This document shows positions 24,276 to 37,044 of a stretch of 64,000 nt of DNA, piece after piece. The stretch spans positions 868,001-932,000 of the forward strand of contig JAPTHN010000030.1 of NCBI GenBank assembly GCA_026936325.1, written 5' to 3'. How positions within the stretch are numbered: position 1 is the stretch's first letter; every line of letters starts with the position of its first letter. The position numbers and the translations under genes are program-made. The notes under the pieces were generated by a model, which saw only the letters and a list, made by a program, of their open reading frames with translations, was not told where the DNA came from and made no database searches. The DNA is from Platynereis dumerilii. Taxonomy: Eukaryota; Annelida; Polychaeta; Phyllodocida; Nereididae.

Positions 24276-25309
24276 AGCAAGTGATCATATAAGTCTAATA
24301 AATGGATATATGAACTACATATTCCTGAGTAATTTTATTGTAAAAGACAGTTTGCATGGGCCTGCCTGAGTGGATGCCACATAGGCCAGTCAACCCCTTC
24401 GATTAAACAAATTTAAAAAGAGAGACAATCACAATCCAGATGATGGTACAATGAATAGTTTTGAATGACTTATGACAAATAGTTATCAACATACTTGACC
24501 AGTAAGCGATGAAACAGCGCGTTGAATTACAGGTCAAACCTGTACTTGAGGCTATGTTCATAGCAGAGCTGCCATGGAAAGAGCTTCACTTTGCCTGAGG
24601 TGCAAACACACATCAAAACCACAGACAGCGCCATTGCCAAAATAAACATTGTTTCTCTGCCAAAAGCAAGGCCTCTATTGTAGGGTTTTTAGGCCTGGTA
24701 GTAACTGATAATTAACCATCCTGTTGTATGCAGTAGCACATTGCACCTGCAAAGCTCAAGTTACCAAGTTAAGCAAAAGAAAAGTTACAGATTTAACTGA
24801 ATACCCCATTCTCCTTTACAAATGCAATTGAAGCGGATTGCACCAAATTTTCATATATATGTTTTTGTAATCGAGTTCAGAGTATTGTGGCCATCCACTA
24901 AGTAATCTGCACTCCCTTTTGTGACACTTTTACCTTGGGTGCCTGAGTACCTAAGGGTGTTACTTTACCAAAGGGCATATGTATTATATAAAAAAATGAT
25001 CTAGCTTGTTTGTTACACCGAGATCGTGTACAGGAAATAACTATCTACAGATCCCATCTCCAGGTGTATCACACTGTACGTTGAGATTATCCTAACAACA
25101 TATATTATAATTTTTAAAATAGCATTAAATATGAAATACATTCATTCCAAAAAATCTTTTAAAGAATTAAATCCTTTCAAAAATTCGATAACTGAATGAA
25201 TAGGACCAAATTTTAAAGACGATTAAAACAAAATAAGACACTAAGGGCCCACGAGCTGTAATTTGTTAGAAAATCTATGGATGAAACATCGTTTAGCGTG
25301 TAATTTCAT

Positions 25310-25500
25310 TGTTTTGTCTCATGACTGCTTTAATGCACCCTAAACCTGTCATGATTCCCCACATTTAATCTAGTTGTTTCAAAATCATTTCATTTCCGGG
25401 TAGACACATAAACCTCAATTGGATAAAAAAATCCCATAGCTGACACATAAACCAATTTGTTTTGCCTTTATGACTTTCCTTGGGCCAGGAAATCTCTCCT
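25310..25500 (+). repeat. Block C' in unit 1
   Basis: Related to block C of the same unit (shared ACTGCTTTAATGCACC and GTCATGATTCCCCACATT) but diverged and shorter. The unit 3 counterpart is 53395-53600, and an inverted relative touches the candidate terminal exon at 358-540. Confidence 0.65.
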
Positions 25501-26174
25501 CAAATGAATGAATTGATTCTTTCATAAATTTTACTCACGCGTTGAAGACAGATATATATGGAATAGTTGGGTATCTCTAACATGATTTTCAGTATGGTCA
25601 GTAATTGATAACTGAAAATCAGACAATGCAATGTGAATTGTTCTTTTCTGATAATGAATTGGGTGATCCTGATTAGCAGGAAAAAGTAAACATCACTGTT
25701 GATCTCCAAAAAAATTCACAATGATACACAAAGCAACTTCATCAAACGGTGATACAAATCCACTTTAAGTCCGAAACACGTCTAATGTCATTGCCTTGGT
25801 ACAGCTGTTCTCAATAAGGTTATTACAGATAGACAGACCTCTGTGCTGTTATTCCTAAGAGGCCCCCGCTCAGCAACATGTGTCCCCTAACTCAACTCCA
25901 TTCCACAACTTGAATGGCAATGGTTTTAAAGGCACAAAACTGAGATGTCACAGGTCTTAAAATAAACTCGCTTCACTAGATAATAAGTAAAACAAAATAA
26001 CATCAACAGTCTAAGACAAATATGGGCTTTTTTATATGCCTAATGTTCCTTTCAGTGTAATAAGCAACACTGCCCCAAAATCGGTATCAAACGTTATCTC
26101 TTTATGACACTTCCACTTCGGTTCTGAGCGTTCCGGAAATATGGCCATTACCACCACATTGGCTCAGGCTGTTA

Positions 26175-26260
26175 CTTCACTGGAGGGCAACATGGCTAGA
26201 TATTGAATATAGGAGTTACCAAGCTTGTCTGTGGGCAGCCCAGGGGCAAAGTAAAATGTC
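26175..26260 (-). repeat. Block K, reversed copy in unit 1
   Basis: This is the reverse complement of the K block at 4803, 12712 and 27243. The minus frame ...GLPTDKLGNSYIQYLAMLP is also legible in unit 3 (54340-54420), but a one-base difference changes the frame upstream of it there. Confidence 0.55.
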
Positions 26261-27044
26261 TGCACTCTCTTCTGGATATGAGATACATAGGATGATAACA
26301 TCTTGGTTTGTGGGAGGATATTAGCTTCAGAAATGCAGAAGAATGGGCAGTTCAGAGACAATAAAGGAAATAGACAAGACCACATAAGCAAAAAGAACTG
26401 GAGTGTGGAAAGAGAAAGACAGAGATAGATATTGGACAAATACATAACTGATAGCGCAGGACCAAAACAGTTGTATTCGATCTGTAAAAGGCAGGTTTTG
26501 ACAACATTCATTATATCTCAAACCTTTCCAATTAAATGTCAGTACGGAACTCTTCTTAGGAATACTGCTATAAAGTGTGACAATAATGATAGATTACATT
26601 TGTAAGCATTGAGATCACGTTGATTAAACAAGGTGCTTGCCAAAAGGGCAATTTGTAAGCTTTCTTGTAGGACAACACTACTTAGTCATAAGTATGCAGG
26701 ACATGCCTGGACAAGGGTCTGAGGCTTTGGTGGAGTTACTATGGGGACTAGGGAGGAATTTTAACCTCAGCTGAGGGCCCACCAGGCAAAGTTGGGTAAA
26801 GGTATACGATTTTACAGCTTGTGCTTGCATACATGCCTTTTCTAATCTTTTTGGATACAAGGTTGAACACATACCCATATGCCAATCCTCACCTGCAGCT
26901 GCTGTTCCAAAATTTGTCTTCGTCTGTTTTTCACTTTTCAGCAGAGATTTCCGTATGTATATAATGTCGTCAGTACGAAACTCATATCTGATGATAATGC
27001 CCATGCAATATGTGATTCTACCTCGCAACATTTCCAATAGGCAG

Positions 27045-27238
27045 TTTAGGGCAGTTCCAACAGGCAGTTTCAACAGGCAGTTCAAACAGGTAGTTCCAAC
27101 AGGCAGTTTCAACAGGCAGTTTCAACAGGCTGTTCCAATAGGCAGTTCCAACAGGCAATTTCAACAGGCAATTTCAACAGGCAGTTCAAACAGGCTGTTC
27201 CAACAGGCAGTTCCAACAGGCAGTTCCAACATGCTGTT
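27045..27238 (+). repeat. 13-base minisatellite
   Basis: About 15 imperfect copies of GGCAGTTTCAACA (variants GGCAGTTCCAACA, GGCTGTTCCAACA). The equivalent place in unit 1 (about 12690-12705) has one copy, so it expanded in unit 2. It is the cause of the repetitive frames on both strands here. Confidence 0.9.
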
Positions 27239-27353
27239 TAGGGCACCTTTGGGCTGGCATTCAATATCTAATCATGTTGGCCTCTGGCAAAGTAACACCC
27301 TGAAGGCAACTTGCAGTTATACCCACATCTTGCCACATCATATTAAAGATATT

Positions 27354-28181
27354 AATGGTAACAAAAGTTCTCTATTTTTGAACCTGTTCATAAAGTCAGG
27401 AATCTTGGCGTAGTCTTCGATGATGAACTCAATATGAAAGACCATATCAATATTGTCTGCAGGAAAGGTTTCCATCAGCTATATAGACTTAAACAAATCA
27501 GAAAGTATCTGGACAGGAATTCTGTAGAAAGTTTAGTTCATTCCTTCATCACATGCCACATTGACTACGGAAATGCCATGATGTATGGTCTCCCTGATAG
27601 CAGCATCAAAAAGTTGCAGAGATTACAAAACGCAGCAGCCAGGCTTATTTTACAGAAAACCAAACGTGACAGCATAACTGCTGCTTTGAAAGAGCTGCAT
27701 TGGCTGCCAGTCCGTTACCGTATAAATTATAAAATGTGTCTAATTGTCTACAAATGCTTGAATGGAGCTGGACCAGATTATCTGAGGGAACTGCTGTCTT
27801 TTCCATCAAGATCTCGTAACCTTCGATCATCAGCTGACCACCTGCTGCTACAAGTCCCTCGCATGAAAACTGAAACTTTTGGGAAAAGGTCCTTCAAATA
27901 TGGAGCTCCGAAGACTTGGAACAATGTGCCATATTCCATTCGAAACAGTGACTCTATTGAGATTTTTAAAAAGAGACTTAAGACTTTTTATTTCAATCTT
28001 GCTTTTACATAGACTCTTAAATTTATCGATTTTATAATATTCTCTGATTTTACATAACTTTTGAAATTATTTTATATCATTTTTATTCATGTTATACATG
28101 TCTTGTAAGCACCGCTGAGTATTTTTGTAAATAATGGGGTGCTAAATCAATGATAATAATAAATAATAATAATAATAATAA
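27354..28181 (+). mobile_element. 5'-truncated LINE (CR1/L2/Jockey group)
   Basis: From the left end an open frame carries the end of a LINE ORF2: KVRNLGVVFDDEL, then RLQNAAARLIL, LHWLPVRYRINYK, YKCLNGAGPDYL and TWNNVPYSIR, with a stop at about 28010. A 3' UTR of about 170 bases ends in AAT/ATAATA repeats. ATATT flanks both ends (27349-27353, 28182-28186), and unit 1 shows the empty site near 12810. The RT palm and endonuclease are absent, so it cannot move by itself. The remaining frame is unbroken, which suggests a fairly recent insertion. Confidence 0.85.
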
Positions 28182-28373
28182 ATATTGACCATGAGAATAC
28201 ATTTATGAGTCTCAGACTATATAGGGTTCAGCATAGATAGAAAATGATACAGCTTCAATGATAAAGAAAAAGACAGCAGGCATTGGCACTTGATGATGGC
28301 GCCTTATTTTGTAATATAAAATTCCCTACGAAAAAGGGTACAAGAATAATACAATGCCATACAAAAGACTTAC

Positions 28374-28412
28374 TTCAATGGAGCAGACTCTCTAGGTGAT
28401 TAGACCCTACAG
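28374..28412 (-). pseudogene. Candidate micro-exon a, unit 2 copy (not open)
   Basis: Same length and splice signals as 12993-13031 (TTCTGCAG acceptor, GAA|GTAAGT donor) but the second codon is TAG in the frame used in unit 1. Confidence 0.25.
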
Positions 28413-29089
28413 CTGCAGAATCAAATAACAATATCAGTTTGTAAGAAGCCACACGGCAGCTGAAAAGGCCACGCTTTGGCAGAGTAACAATGTTTAGTTT
28501 GGCAAAGGGACAGTCCATGAGTCTGATGTACATTTCAACCTTCGGGGCTACTCAGGCTAAAGTTCTCGCCCTGCAAATGGACTTTTCTCATATAGACAGC
28601 TTCAGTGACCACTCATACACATTCAGCTTTTGATGATTCTCAGTACTACAACCATTAAAGTTGATTCTTCAAAGTGGTATTATCATCTTCACAGTCTCAG
28701 AATTTGTTCATGAACTGTCACTTATAATGAAGCTTGGTTTATAGACATGTATGATTCCTTTTGCAATGCAATTAGCATGACAGACAAAAAGGAGCAAGAT
28801 TGCTTTAAAAATAAAAAATACATAAATTACTGCAGTATCATTTCATCACTTAGTGCTCACATAGTGCATAAGAAGAACAGAAATATTGAAACACAAAAAG
28901 TCGCCAGAAACCATAATGTTTTGTACTTAGTATTTCTATTCTGCTTTGTAACTTTAACACATATATAATAATCATCCAACAATATTGTGGACATAACAAA
29001 AAATAAAAGCTGGTAGAAAGATATCTTGAAAAATATGTCAAATCAAGAGTAGCGTACATGAGCAACTCTTATATATATCCTCCTTGCAT

Positions 29090-29262
29090 CAATCTGAAGG
29101 ATTCAGAATCACTCTGGCCATAACTGAAGAACCCATTTGGTGATTTCAGACATTCCCATCTGGTGTATTGCGAGTCTTTATATAAGAGGTTTGCTAATAT
29201 CCCGGTGGAACTCCCAGCTGTAGAGCACCTACTGTGTACAAACAAAGGCACCATGATGGCTA
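29090..29262 (+). repeat. Block A in unit 2
   Basis: Counterpart of 13828-14000 with the same degenerate CATTTGG/CATCTGG repeats. Confidence 0.6.
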
Positions 29263-30719
29263 CCCTCAGATCCAAAATCAGTAAAATATGCATGAGAATG
29301 AGGCAATCAATTACATCATTGAGTCTTTGATGTAAATTACGTACATGGACCAGAGGTGATCAAAAAGAAATGTCAAAATTCCACATTAATTTCACATGAT
29401 TGTGTGAATGTAGTAATTGAACATCACCATTATCATGATTATTGACTAGTGGGCACTGGATAGGTATACATGCATGCAATGATTATTTGAGATTATAACA
29501 ATTTCTTCTATCATTTCTGTGACATAGCAAAATGCTTCAATACTTTGAACATCCAAAATCCCAATAAATATAACTGCCGATTGTGTTATTACCTGGAACA
29601 ATATGAATAAGTTGTTCAATATATGATTTGTCAATCGAGAGCATTAGCCCGAGGTGTGATAAACACATATATACCCGATCCCACAGTAAATAACCAGCTT
29701 ATACCATTAGACATACACTCAAACAGGTAAGAGAGGACTCTGATTGTATATGCAAAGAAGGACAAAATTCACGAGGACCAATCTTCTATAACAACCCACT
29801 CCTGTGGCTAGAGAAAATAAATGTATTAAATTTAGTTTTGAGGATATGACAAAAAACCTGTGCTGACTATAACTTGACACTCGGCATATTGCTATATCGT
29901 TATGACATATTTCGTGACTTTCGTGACATTCGCTAATAGGAAATCTCATAGATTCTGTAGCTATGCAGTGCCATATTGTTTCTTGTCACGAACATCAATA
30001 GAAAATGGATGAAGCATAATAATTATTTCTTCTAGGAACAGTCAGGGCAAACCTATGCTACATCTATTTGCATCTCTACTTATGTAAGAATATAAAATAT
30101 CCATTCGCAGGAGAGAAGGATACACATTTAGTTTGCAGCTTCTCAACACGGTTAGACTATTCTCGTTCTGTCATTTACCAGTATCTATTATGTTGCAATG
30201 ACAGGTTTTTTAGTGATATATTTCAAAACTTTTTCATTTTTATCATTTTTTGTACCTAGAATCGAAGATTTTTCAGGCTGCAATTTTTTCCTGTGTTTTC
30301 TACATGTTTGGTTCGTGATGCTAACCACATTTGATGGCACATTGTGGCATTTGTCCAGAAGTTATATAATCAGACCAAATGTGTCTCCCTTTTGATATTT
30401 GGCAACTGAAAATTTTGAAAGTCTCCAAGCCAGACAAAACTGATGTTTAGCTTCTCAGAAATACAGACACAAAAATGTTCTGCCAAAGAGAAATAACTAT
30501 AGCTGCAACTTTTTGAAAATTGATTGACCAATTAAACAAATGAGATACAGCTTTTGTCCAACATACCGATCTAGCTATAGCCTCAAGAAGAAGACACAAG
30601 AAGCTAACAGTCAATTGTGTCTGGCCTTATAAATGGTGCATTTCTTTGGTAATGACAGAATGTAATGCCATCTAAATGTATCTGAAGAGGTTGAAATAAT
30701 GAAAAACAAGTGCACTCAC

Positions 30720-30782
30720 CTTAAATCTATAGCATTATATTTAGACCATTCATAAATTAGAAACTTAGTACAAATCACCCAC
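30720..30782 (-). pseudogene. Candidate micro-exon b, unit 2 copy (not open)
   Basis: TTGATTTTCAG|GTGGGTG acceptor and AAG|GTGAGT donor are kept on the minus strand around 63 bases. The frame used in units 0 and 4 stops after five codons. Confidence 0.25.
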
Positions 30783-31579
30783 CTGAAAATCAATAAAAAT
30801 ATCAGTATAAGACAAATGAAAGGTGGCGAGAACATTTTATAAATTAAGTAAATTATTTTGATTACAGACATACTGTAAGCTGCAAAAGTACACAAATGCC
30901 ATGTAGTAATATAGCGCCTAAGACACTTGAACCAACAAAAATTATACATCTCGATATAGATAAAAGTATAAAAAATACACGCATTTTGTGTCAAAATTCA
31001 AAAATACTCTTTCGTAAGAGAAGAATAGCATGATATACATCTGCGATCACAGCGTTTGGTGCAGACCTGAAAGAAAACAATGAGAGAAGAAACACAAAAG
31101 TAAAGCGTCAGCGAAAAAGAAACCATCACCTAGAATGATGATGTTATTTGAGGGCTGAAAATAACATCACGGCAATAGAAAAAATTAGTGCATCTTGCCA
31201 GCATTCTGGTGAGGTTTGTACTTCCACCTTGTTTTAAATAGATTTTAAAAAGGTTAATTACTCAGCAGAATAAAAAGTATTCATTCCTGAATTGTATTGG
31301 TGTGCACCTTATTACAAATACCATTTAAATTCTATAATGTGATTAATGCACAATTATACACGTTCTCCCTCTCCCATTTACTTTGAAATTAAATTAATAA
31401 CTGCATCATGGATCATGGAACACTGAGTCTTGTTTTGCCTCAAGTCAAATCGATGGCTGACTGACCCAATTTTCTTCACTGTGAAAGCAATTGCATTGCA
31501 ATAGCCTCTTGAAGTGATATTGGAACTTGCAGAGTGAGCTTTTCTACCTGAAACTTGTTGAAGTTCTGCTTTGATTTAA

Positions 31580-32421
31580 GGTGGCTCGCTACTCGTGTGA
31601 TTGCGTCATGTGAGCACATTTCCGCGCAGCCATGCAGGCCCTATCTGTCGTAACGTCACCATTGCAGCTGAGCTCTGCTGGCAGTGGTTCAGCATCTTTT
31701 TTCAATTTTGAAAATTCCCTTCCTCGCCCAATTGGTTTGCCATTTGCGCCACTTCTAGTAGGGTTAGAGACTTCTCGTTTAAAGCATTAGATGCGCTATG
31801 AAAACTACTATAACCAGCCGGACTTTCAACTCTCTACTCTAAGTAGAAAATTTCTGCAGGCGATTTTCGGCAAGCATGTCGAACTTCTGAAAAATGACTT
31901 TGTGTCATAAATAAATTTTTATATCAATTTCCTGGCCCGTTGGGCTGTATGTCCATATCATTATATTGTTCCTTACTTCATATGGAAGCAAATGACAAAG
32001 AAATAAAAAATCCTATCTCGTCATTTTTTTTTAGCGCTATGGTTCATAAAAAAAATAAAATTTCAAAATCATAACTTTTGATCCGAACCCCCAGAAAAGT
32101 TCTTTAAACTAAATACATCTTTCTGGAATTATAATCAGCTTTTCCATAAAACTGTCCTCTTTAATTCCATGCTTCATTTAATAACATAAGATGAATGGCC
32201 ACTGAATGGCAGGGAAAACTTCACAGTAAAAAAATTAAGAAAAAAATTTAGTTTTTCAGGTTTGCGTGGACTGACTTTCTTTTACATAACCTCAAATATT
32301 TTGAAAGAAAGGCTGGTAGCGACCACTTTGGTGTATATCCTTGCTATAAACTATATTTTGGATCATTTTAAACTATTCTTAAGAAATCCTATCTTGGAAA
32401 GTTCACGAGTATCGAGCCACC
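31580..32421. mobile_element. Non-autonomous DNA transposon with TTAA target site
   Basis: Ends are inverted copies starting GGTGGCTCG.TACTCGTG, flanked by TTAA at 31576-31579 and 32422-32425. Unit 1 has a single TTAA at the empty site (near 16500). TTAA duplication is typical of piggyBac and Kolobok elements. Length 842 bp; no transposase frame. Its left 150 bases are much richer in G+C than the surroundings. Confidence 0.8.
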
Positions 32422-32934
32422 TTAATCAGACTTTCATGCAAGAGCTTTTTGCATTTCATGTATGTTAAAGTGGGTGAGGAAAGAGATGTGACAGTAGCAA
32501 TTAAACATGCCATTCATCACAGAGTGATGTCTTCCGCTTTTCCATACAAAGCACTGGAGGAATGCAGGTGTAAATAGTATAAGATAAATCACATAATAGT
32601 AATTTAGTATGTGTTTGTGCTGGTATTTTCCAAAAAAGCATCCAACGTGAGAGTCTTCAGTGGCAAAAATTGGCTAACAGCACCAATATCTTTGTAAATG
32701 TTGTCCCATCTGCCAGTGTACAGGTACAGATAAAGTGAGAGTACCTACAAAATGATAGCAGTTTAGTTCATCTCTAAAAACAGGGACATTAATTACTATC
32801 ATTCTCTCTTTCTAGTCTTTGACCAGTATTAAGGCATAGCAAGACATCAGTGTCATTTTGTTTCTCAAATATCTTACTTTCATAATGTGCTCCAGTAAAC
32901 CAGAGAATCATTCAAATAATGATTCGTCGCTTTA

Positions 32935-33180
32935 AACCATCCCTTGTGACTTTGAAAGAGAGAAATGGGCTATTTGATGAATTGAAAGTCAAATGCCTAG
33001 CCAATCAGAGCAGTGGGACTAACTGTAGGATTGGCCTCTTGAATGAGAAATGTGCATGAGGCTAGAGTGACCCAGGTGTAATTGTCAGGAAGGAAGGCTA
33101 CTCATTAGGTGGTTAGAATGATTAGTTGCAACATAGTATCCCCTGAGGGTTTTCTGTCAGGGAATAGGAAGGAAAAGTGG
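32935..33180 (+). repeat. Block B in unit 2
   Basis: Counterpart of 17000-17260. A 75-codon minus frame at 33105-33332 overlaps it, but is not kept in other copies. Confidence 0.65.
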
Positions 33181-33739
33181 TCAACAGTTTTTGCGGGATT
33201 TTTAAATAAAAACCCAGTCTGCAAAAACATGTTGTTCACTTCCAAATTACAGTAGTCACAACGTATATGACCATCCCTTCTGCGGTCGTGAAGTGGTCTC
33301 TCGCAAGGGTCCGGTCTCTTGTTGGGATGCAAAATTCACTGAAAATGCTACTTAGCGCGGGAGGAAAGTGATCGCATAAGGCAAGTTGTTCTTACAATAT
33401 GGGATCTTATAATGCAGATACCACCATACTCCCAATTGAAATTTCAGGACAAAAGAAATTTTTTAAAAACAAAAATTCTTTTTAACAACCATTGTGGTGT
33501 TTGCACGGGTGACATTATTGGGCATTAGGTTCTTCCTGAAGACACTAAAGTGCTCATTCATGACAATACAGCTGCACACTGCACAGTATTTCCACAATCC
33601 AAATTGGACTGATATAGAGGACAAGCCAAACATCCAATCAGGGCTTTGTTTATATTTTGGACTTTATTTTATATCTGCATATACCTGGATGACTGCATCC
33701 AATGACATGCATGAATCAATAGCACTAAACCAAAAAAAT

Positions 33740-33935
33740 CTTCATATCTTGAGACAGAACCCTGCATGACCGAGTTCTCACAAGAACCAACATAGTAGGT
33801 CATTAGGATCAACTGATTTGACAAGGTGCTTGCCTTCAGTGTCATTGACAGAGAACAACACAGCACAACCTTAAGTATGCAGAACATGCCAAGCAAAGGT
33901 CTAAGGCTCGGCCTCAGCAATTACGGCTCAAGGTG
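33740..33935 (+). repeat. Block J in unit 2
   Basis: Counterpart of 17655-17860, with closely similar sequence including the ATTAGGATCAACTGATTTG word. Confidence 0.65.
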
Positions 33936-34029
33936 TTGTCAAAGGGCGATAGCCGGTGGCGAAGTGTTGAGCTTTCTCACCTGCCGTAGGTCAACATGCT
34001 GGGTCTACAAGTCTGGAAAGTACTTTATA

Positions 34030-34453
34030 TGTGACCTGCTCCACCAAAATGAGTTCTAAGTAGGCAATTTATATTTCCTAGAAATGAGCAAAATGTGTCA
34101 AAAGATCACATTTCAATGTTTTTTAGCTGTTGGTACCACGTTTTAGAAAAATAAATTTCCTTTGAATAGTTAAGACTATTTTACAAGAAATTGATTTTAA
34201 ATTATCTAAATTGGGTGTCCTTCTTGATATTTTTAGTTCTTTCATTGCAATGGCGGGAAATTCAAATGCCATTTTCTCAAAGTTTGATGTTTCGCATCAC
34301 CAATGTTTGATGTGCCATATCTTTGGATTGAATGGAGATATAACAACATATGAACCATCATTTTAAAGCCCATTTCCAGGAGAATAAAGTCATTTTCACA
34401 ACTAAATATGACAAGGGGCCGACTTTGAACCCATTTTGGTAGAGCAGGTCACA
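34030..34453. mobile_element. Non-autonomous DNA transposon, TGTGACCTGCTC ends
   Basis: Ends start TGTGACCTGCTC.ACCAAAA and are flanked by TA (34028-34029, 34454-34455). Units 1 and 3 lack it at this place. Length 424 bp, no coding capacity. Part of its left arm is also present, in reverse, near 59955-60030. Confidence 0.8.
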
Positions 34454-36236
34454 TATGTATACAAATTTGTATGCACAAATACATCCAATGCAGGAGCTAC
34501 ATCCTTGATGTTGAGTAAAGTCATTCAAGGTTAAAGAAAGTTCACAAACATTTCTCCAGGCAAGTACTTGAAATGATGCCTAAAATTAAAACCAAGTTCA
34601 GGAAAAATTGGCATGTTGGGACATATCTATGATGTCCAGGCTCTGTTGCCAGGCTAGACCTACAACGCAAGTTAGTGGGCAACATCAAGTACATTTAAGC
34701 ATCCCGAATAAATTATCACTTTGATGAATTTTTACCAAATATTATCATCTACACAATATGACATACGCACTTGTCTCAAATTTCCCAAAAGAATGTGGGC
34801 TAATCCTAGTTGCATTGGCAGTTCATAAGAGTAGCACAACATTTGTGGAAATAATATCATTGTCATTCATATTTCACTGAGACACTGAGTCTGAGACTCC
34901 ACATATTGTTAGTCCAATGTCTTACATGTATGGAAAATGACATTTGCACAAAAAGAGAAATGGGTATTCCACCAGGCTTCACCCTTCCTCCCCCTAGTGG
35001 CAACTACATTGTGACATCACAATGCCATTGCCCAGTAATGGAAATGTAGTAATTGTGTTTGGGGAGTCTTGCAAGATTTGTATGGCCAAGCGAGGATGTT
35101 GCAAATAGTAAGGGTCACTGCAGCAAATAGTCAGGCATACAAATCTAGCCTCGATATTGATACATGTATGTTAAAGTCTGTGGAATATATCTCATGTACA
35201 GTGGGGGATCTGTTCTATTCAGACAATTCAAGAGAGAATGATGGATAAATGTGTATTTGACAGACTGTAATATTACCTTATAAATCAATATTTTAAGTTC
35301 TTTTCTATCGGCTTTCCACTTTCCATATGGTGCATGAAGATTGTCCAGATAATATGTTTATTTTTTTCAATTCCTTTCTTTTTCCCTTCAATCTAATTAT
35401 TTTATACACGAATGTAGGTAAGTACCAACACAGTAGCCTGAGATATCCATGCCAATGAGACACAGGGCTTACACATCCTTGAAAAAAAAAAACATGTTAT
35501 CTTCTGCACTATCTTAGAGGCTAAACTGCATGACTGAGGCTTTTGGTGAGTACATGTAAGTACACAGACTTGGAAGTCTGTCATGTCTGCTAAACTTGTC
35601 CTCAAAGGTTTACAACACCTTTGAATACATTCCCTGAGGATCTTTTATCTCTGTTTTTCCTAGGTACATTTTTCAGTTCATCGATATGTTAAACCATCAA
35701 GCTTTGGTAAGCATCAAAGTGCTACCATAGCACTAGGATTGGATGCTATAAAGAAGGGCCAATGAGGGCCAGTCAATAATATAAACAAAAAATACATGAT
35801 AATTTACTAAGATGACTTACACAACAGTTGTTAAAGTTAGTGAGAGCCAAAATGGATAGGCCTAAATGACATCATGATTTATGTAAACAAAGCCATGAAA
35901 TCATTGTACTGCTGAGTTTAAAAAGACATTTTTGAGGATACTGTTTTTGCATAAGATATTGTCAGCATTATTATGGCCCGTTGTCGGTTCTGAAAGGGTG
36001 TACCCAATACAAATTTAAAGCAATTGTCGAATATAATTATGCAATTTCACTGGAAGGTTTGAACGACATGAAAACATCTGATCTGATTCTGAATATCTTC
36101 AGTCTGAATCTGGGATATATACACATATGCAAAAGCAATCAGAAAGCTGGAAGCTTTTCATTATTCATCTGTATGTTTCTCAACTCTACACCAAGAACAT
36201 AAAGTGCAGAATTGTCAGTGGAGTTCTATATTTTAC

Positions 36237-36284
36237 CTGCCGCAACAGTTGGTGCACACTGATACCAGAGAAGAAAATTGAAGC
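36237..36284 (-). CDS. Candidate micro-exon c, unit 2 copy
   Basis: Acceptor TTATGTCCCGTAG, 48 open bases (ASIFFSGISVHQLLRQ) and donor CAG|GTAAAA on the minus strand. It matches 19246-19293 and 45704-45751 in length, phase and junctions. Confidence 0.35.
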
Positions 36285-36619
36285 CTACGGGACATAAAAG
36301 AAGCTTCATCAATCATCAATCATCATCAAGAACGCATGAGATATTTTTATGGTGTTTATTAGGTCATTAATTATGAGAAAATGCATTAATAAATTTTATG
36401 AGGTATGATGATGTTGAAGCCATTAGCAAATGCACGATTTTATAAAAAAAAGAAATTGGATTCTTAACTTTCTGGTTTGGAAATTAATCATGAGATATCT
36501 GAGAGAAAATTTTTAATGAAATTTATGACCAAATGATGTGAAACCATTAGCTAATGCACGATTTTACAGAAGAATCAAAATGGTTCTTTTCCTTTCTCAT
36601 TCCATCCGGCCGAATTCCT

Positions 36620-36930
36620 GGCAATTTGCCTAATTTAATGTTTCTCTCTTAATGTTTCAGCTTATTACTGTTTATCACGACTGCCTTAATGCACCTTAAA
36701 ACTGTCACAATTCTCCTCATTCAATCTAGTTGTTTTGGAATCAATTGTTTACCTCTCAAACTCATAAACCTCAGGTGGATCACTTATTCCCATTACTGAC
36801 TCATAAACTAATTAATTCTCCATTACAACTTTCCAGGGGCTGGCAAACTTCTCGATAAAAACATAGGTTATTTGTCTACAGAGAGAATATGTGTGATGAA
36901 AACATATTCCTGATTTTATAAGCATGTGAT
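36620..36930 (+). repeat. Block C in unit 2
   Basis: Counterpart of 19620-19985. A one-base insertion (GTTTATCAC) relative to unit 1 shifts any frame. Confidence 0.7.
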
Positions 36931-37044
36931 TCTGGCTCTTCAACAATATAGCAAATGTATAATTTTTGGTGTGAATGAATCAATCACAGTAGGCTAAAAT
37001 GTTTTGTGGCAAGTTTGAAAACAGACGCTTAATAAAATATAGGC

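Larger units (their letters stand above)
12190..26545 (+). repeat. Tandem unit 1 (near full length)
   Basis: Order: J' (12190-12425), K (12712-12770), A (13828-14000), the block at 15530-15660, the block at 16375-16480, B (17000-17260), J (17655-17860), the block at 18060-18260, C (19620-19985), D (20215-20490), E (20655-20740), F (21595-21990), G (22155-22310), then 22800-24600, C' (25310-25500), F' (25905-25995) and reversed K (26175-26260). Unit 2 repeats this up to F; unit 3 repeats it from near 16640. By eye, identity to unit 2 or 3 is about 80-90% in aligned blocks. Later insertions in this unit: 13587-13711 and 23191-24275. No gene with a frame conserved across copies was found, apart from the candidates listed separately. 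Confidence 0.8.

Noticed and set aside
26164-26511. A 115-codon minus frame ending GLPTDKLGNSYIQYLAMLP, partly shared with 54313-54600
   Set aside because: A one-base difference changes the frame between the two copies, and the same DNA (block K) occurs elsewhere in non-coding context and in the other orientation.
26678-27112. A 144-codon minus frame
   Set aside because: Part of it is the 13-base minisatellite, and the same frame in unit 1 contains several stops.
27045-27238. Regularly spaced short repeats resembling a CRISPR array
   Set aside because: The 13-base units abut with no unique spacers, and the DNA is animal. The same applies to 55565-55730.
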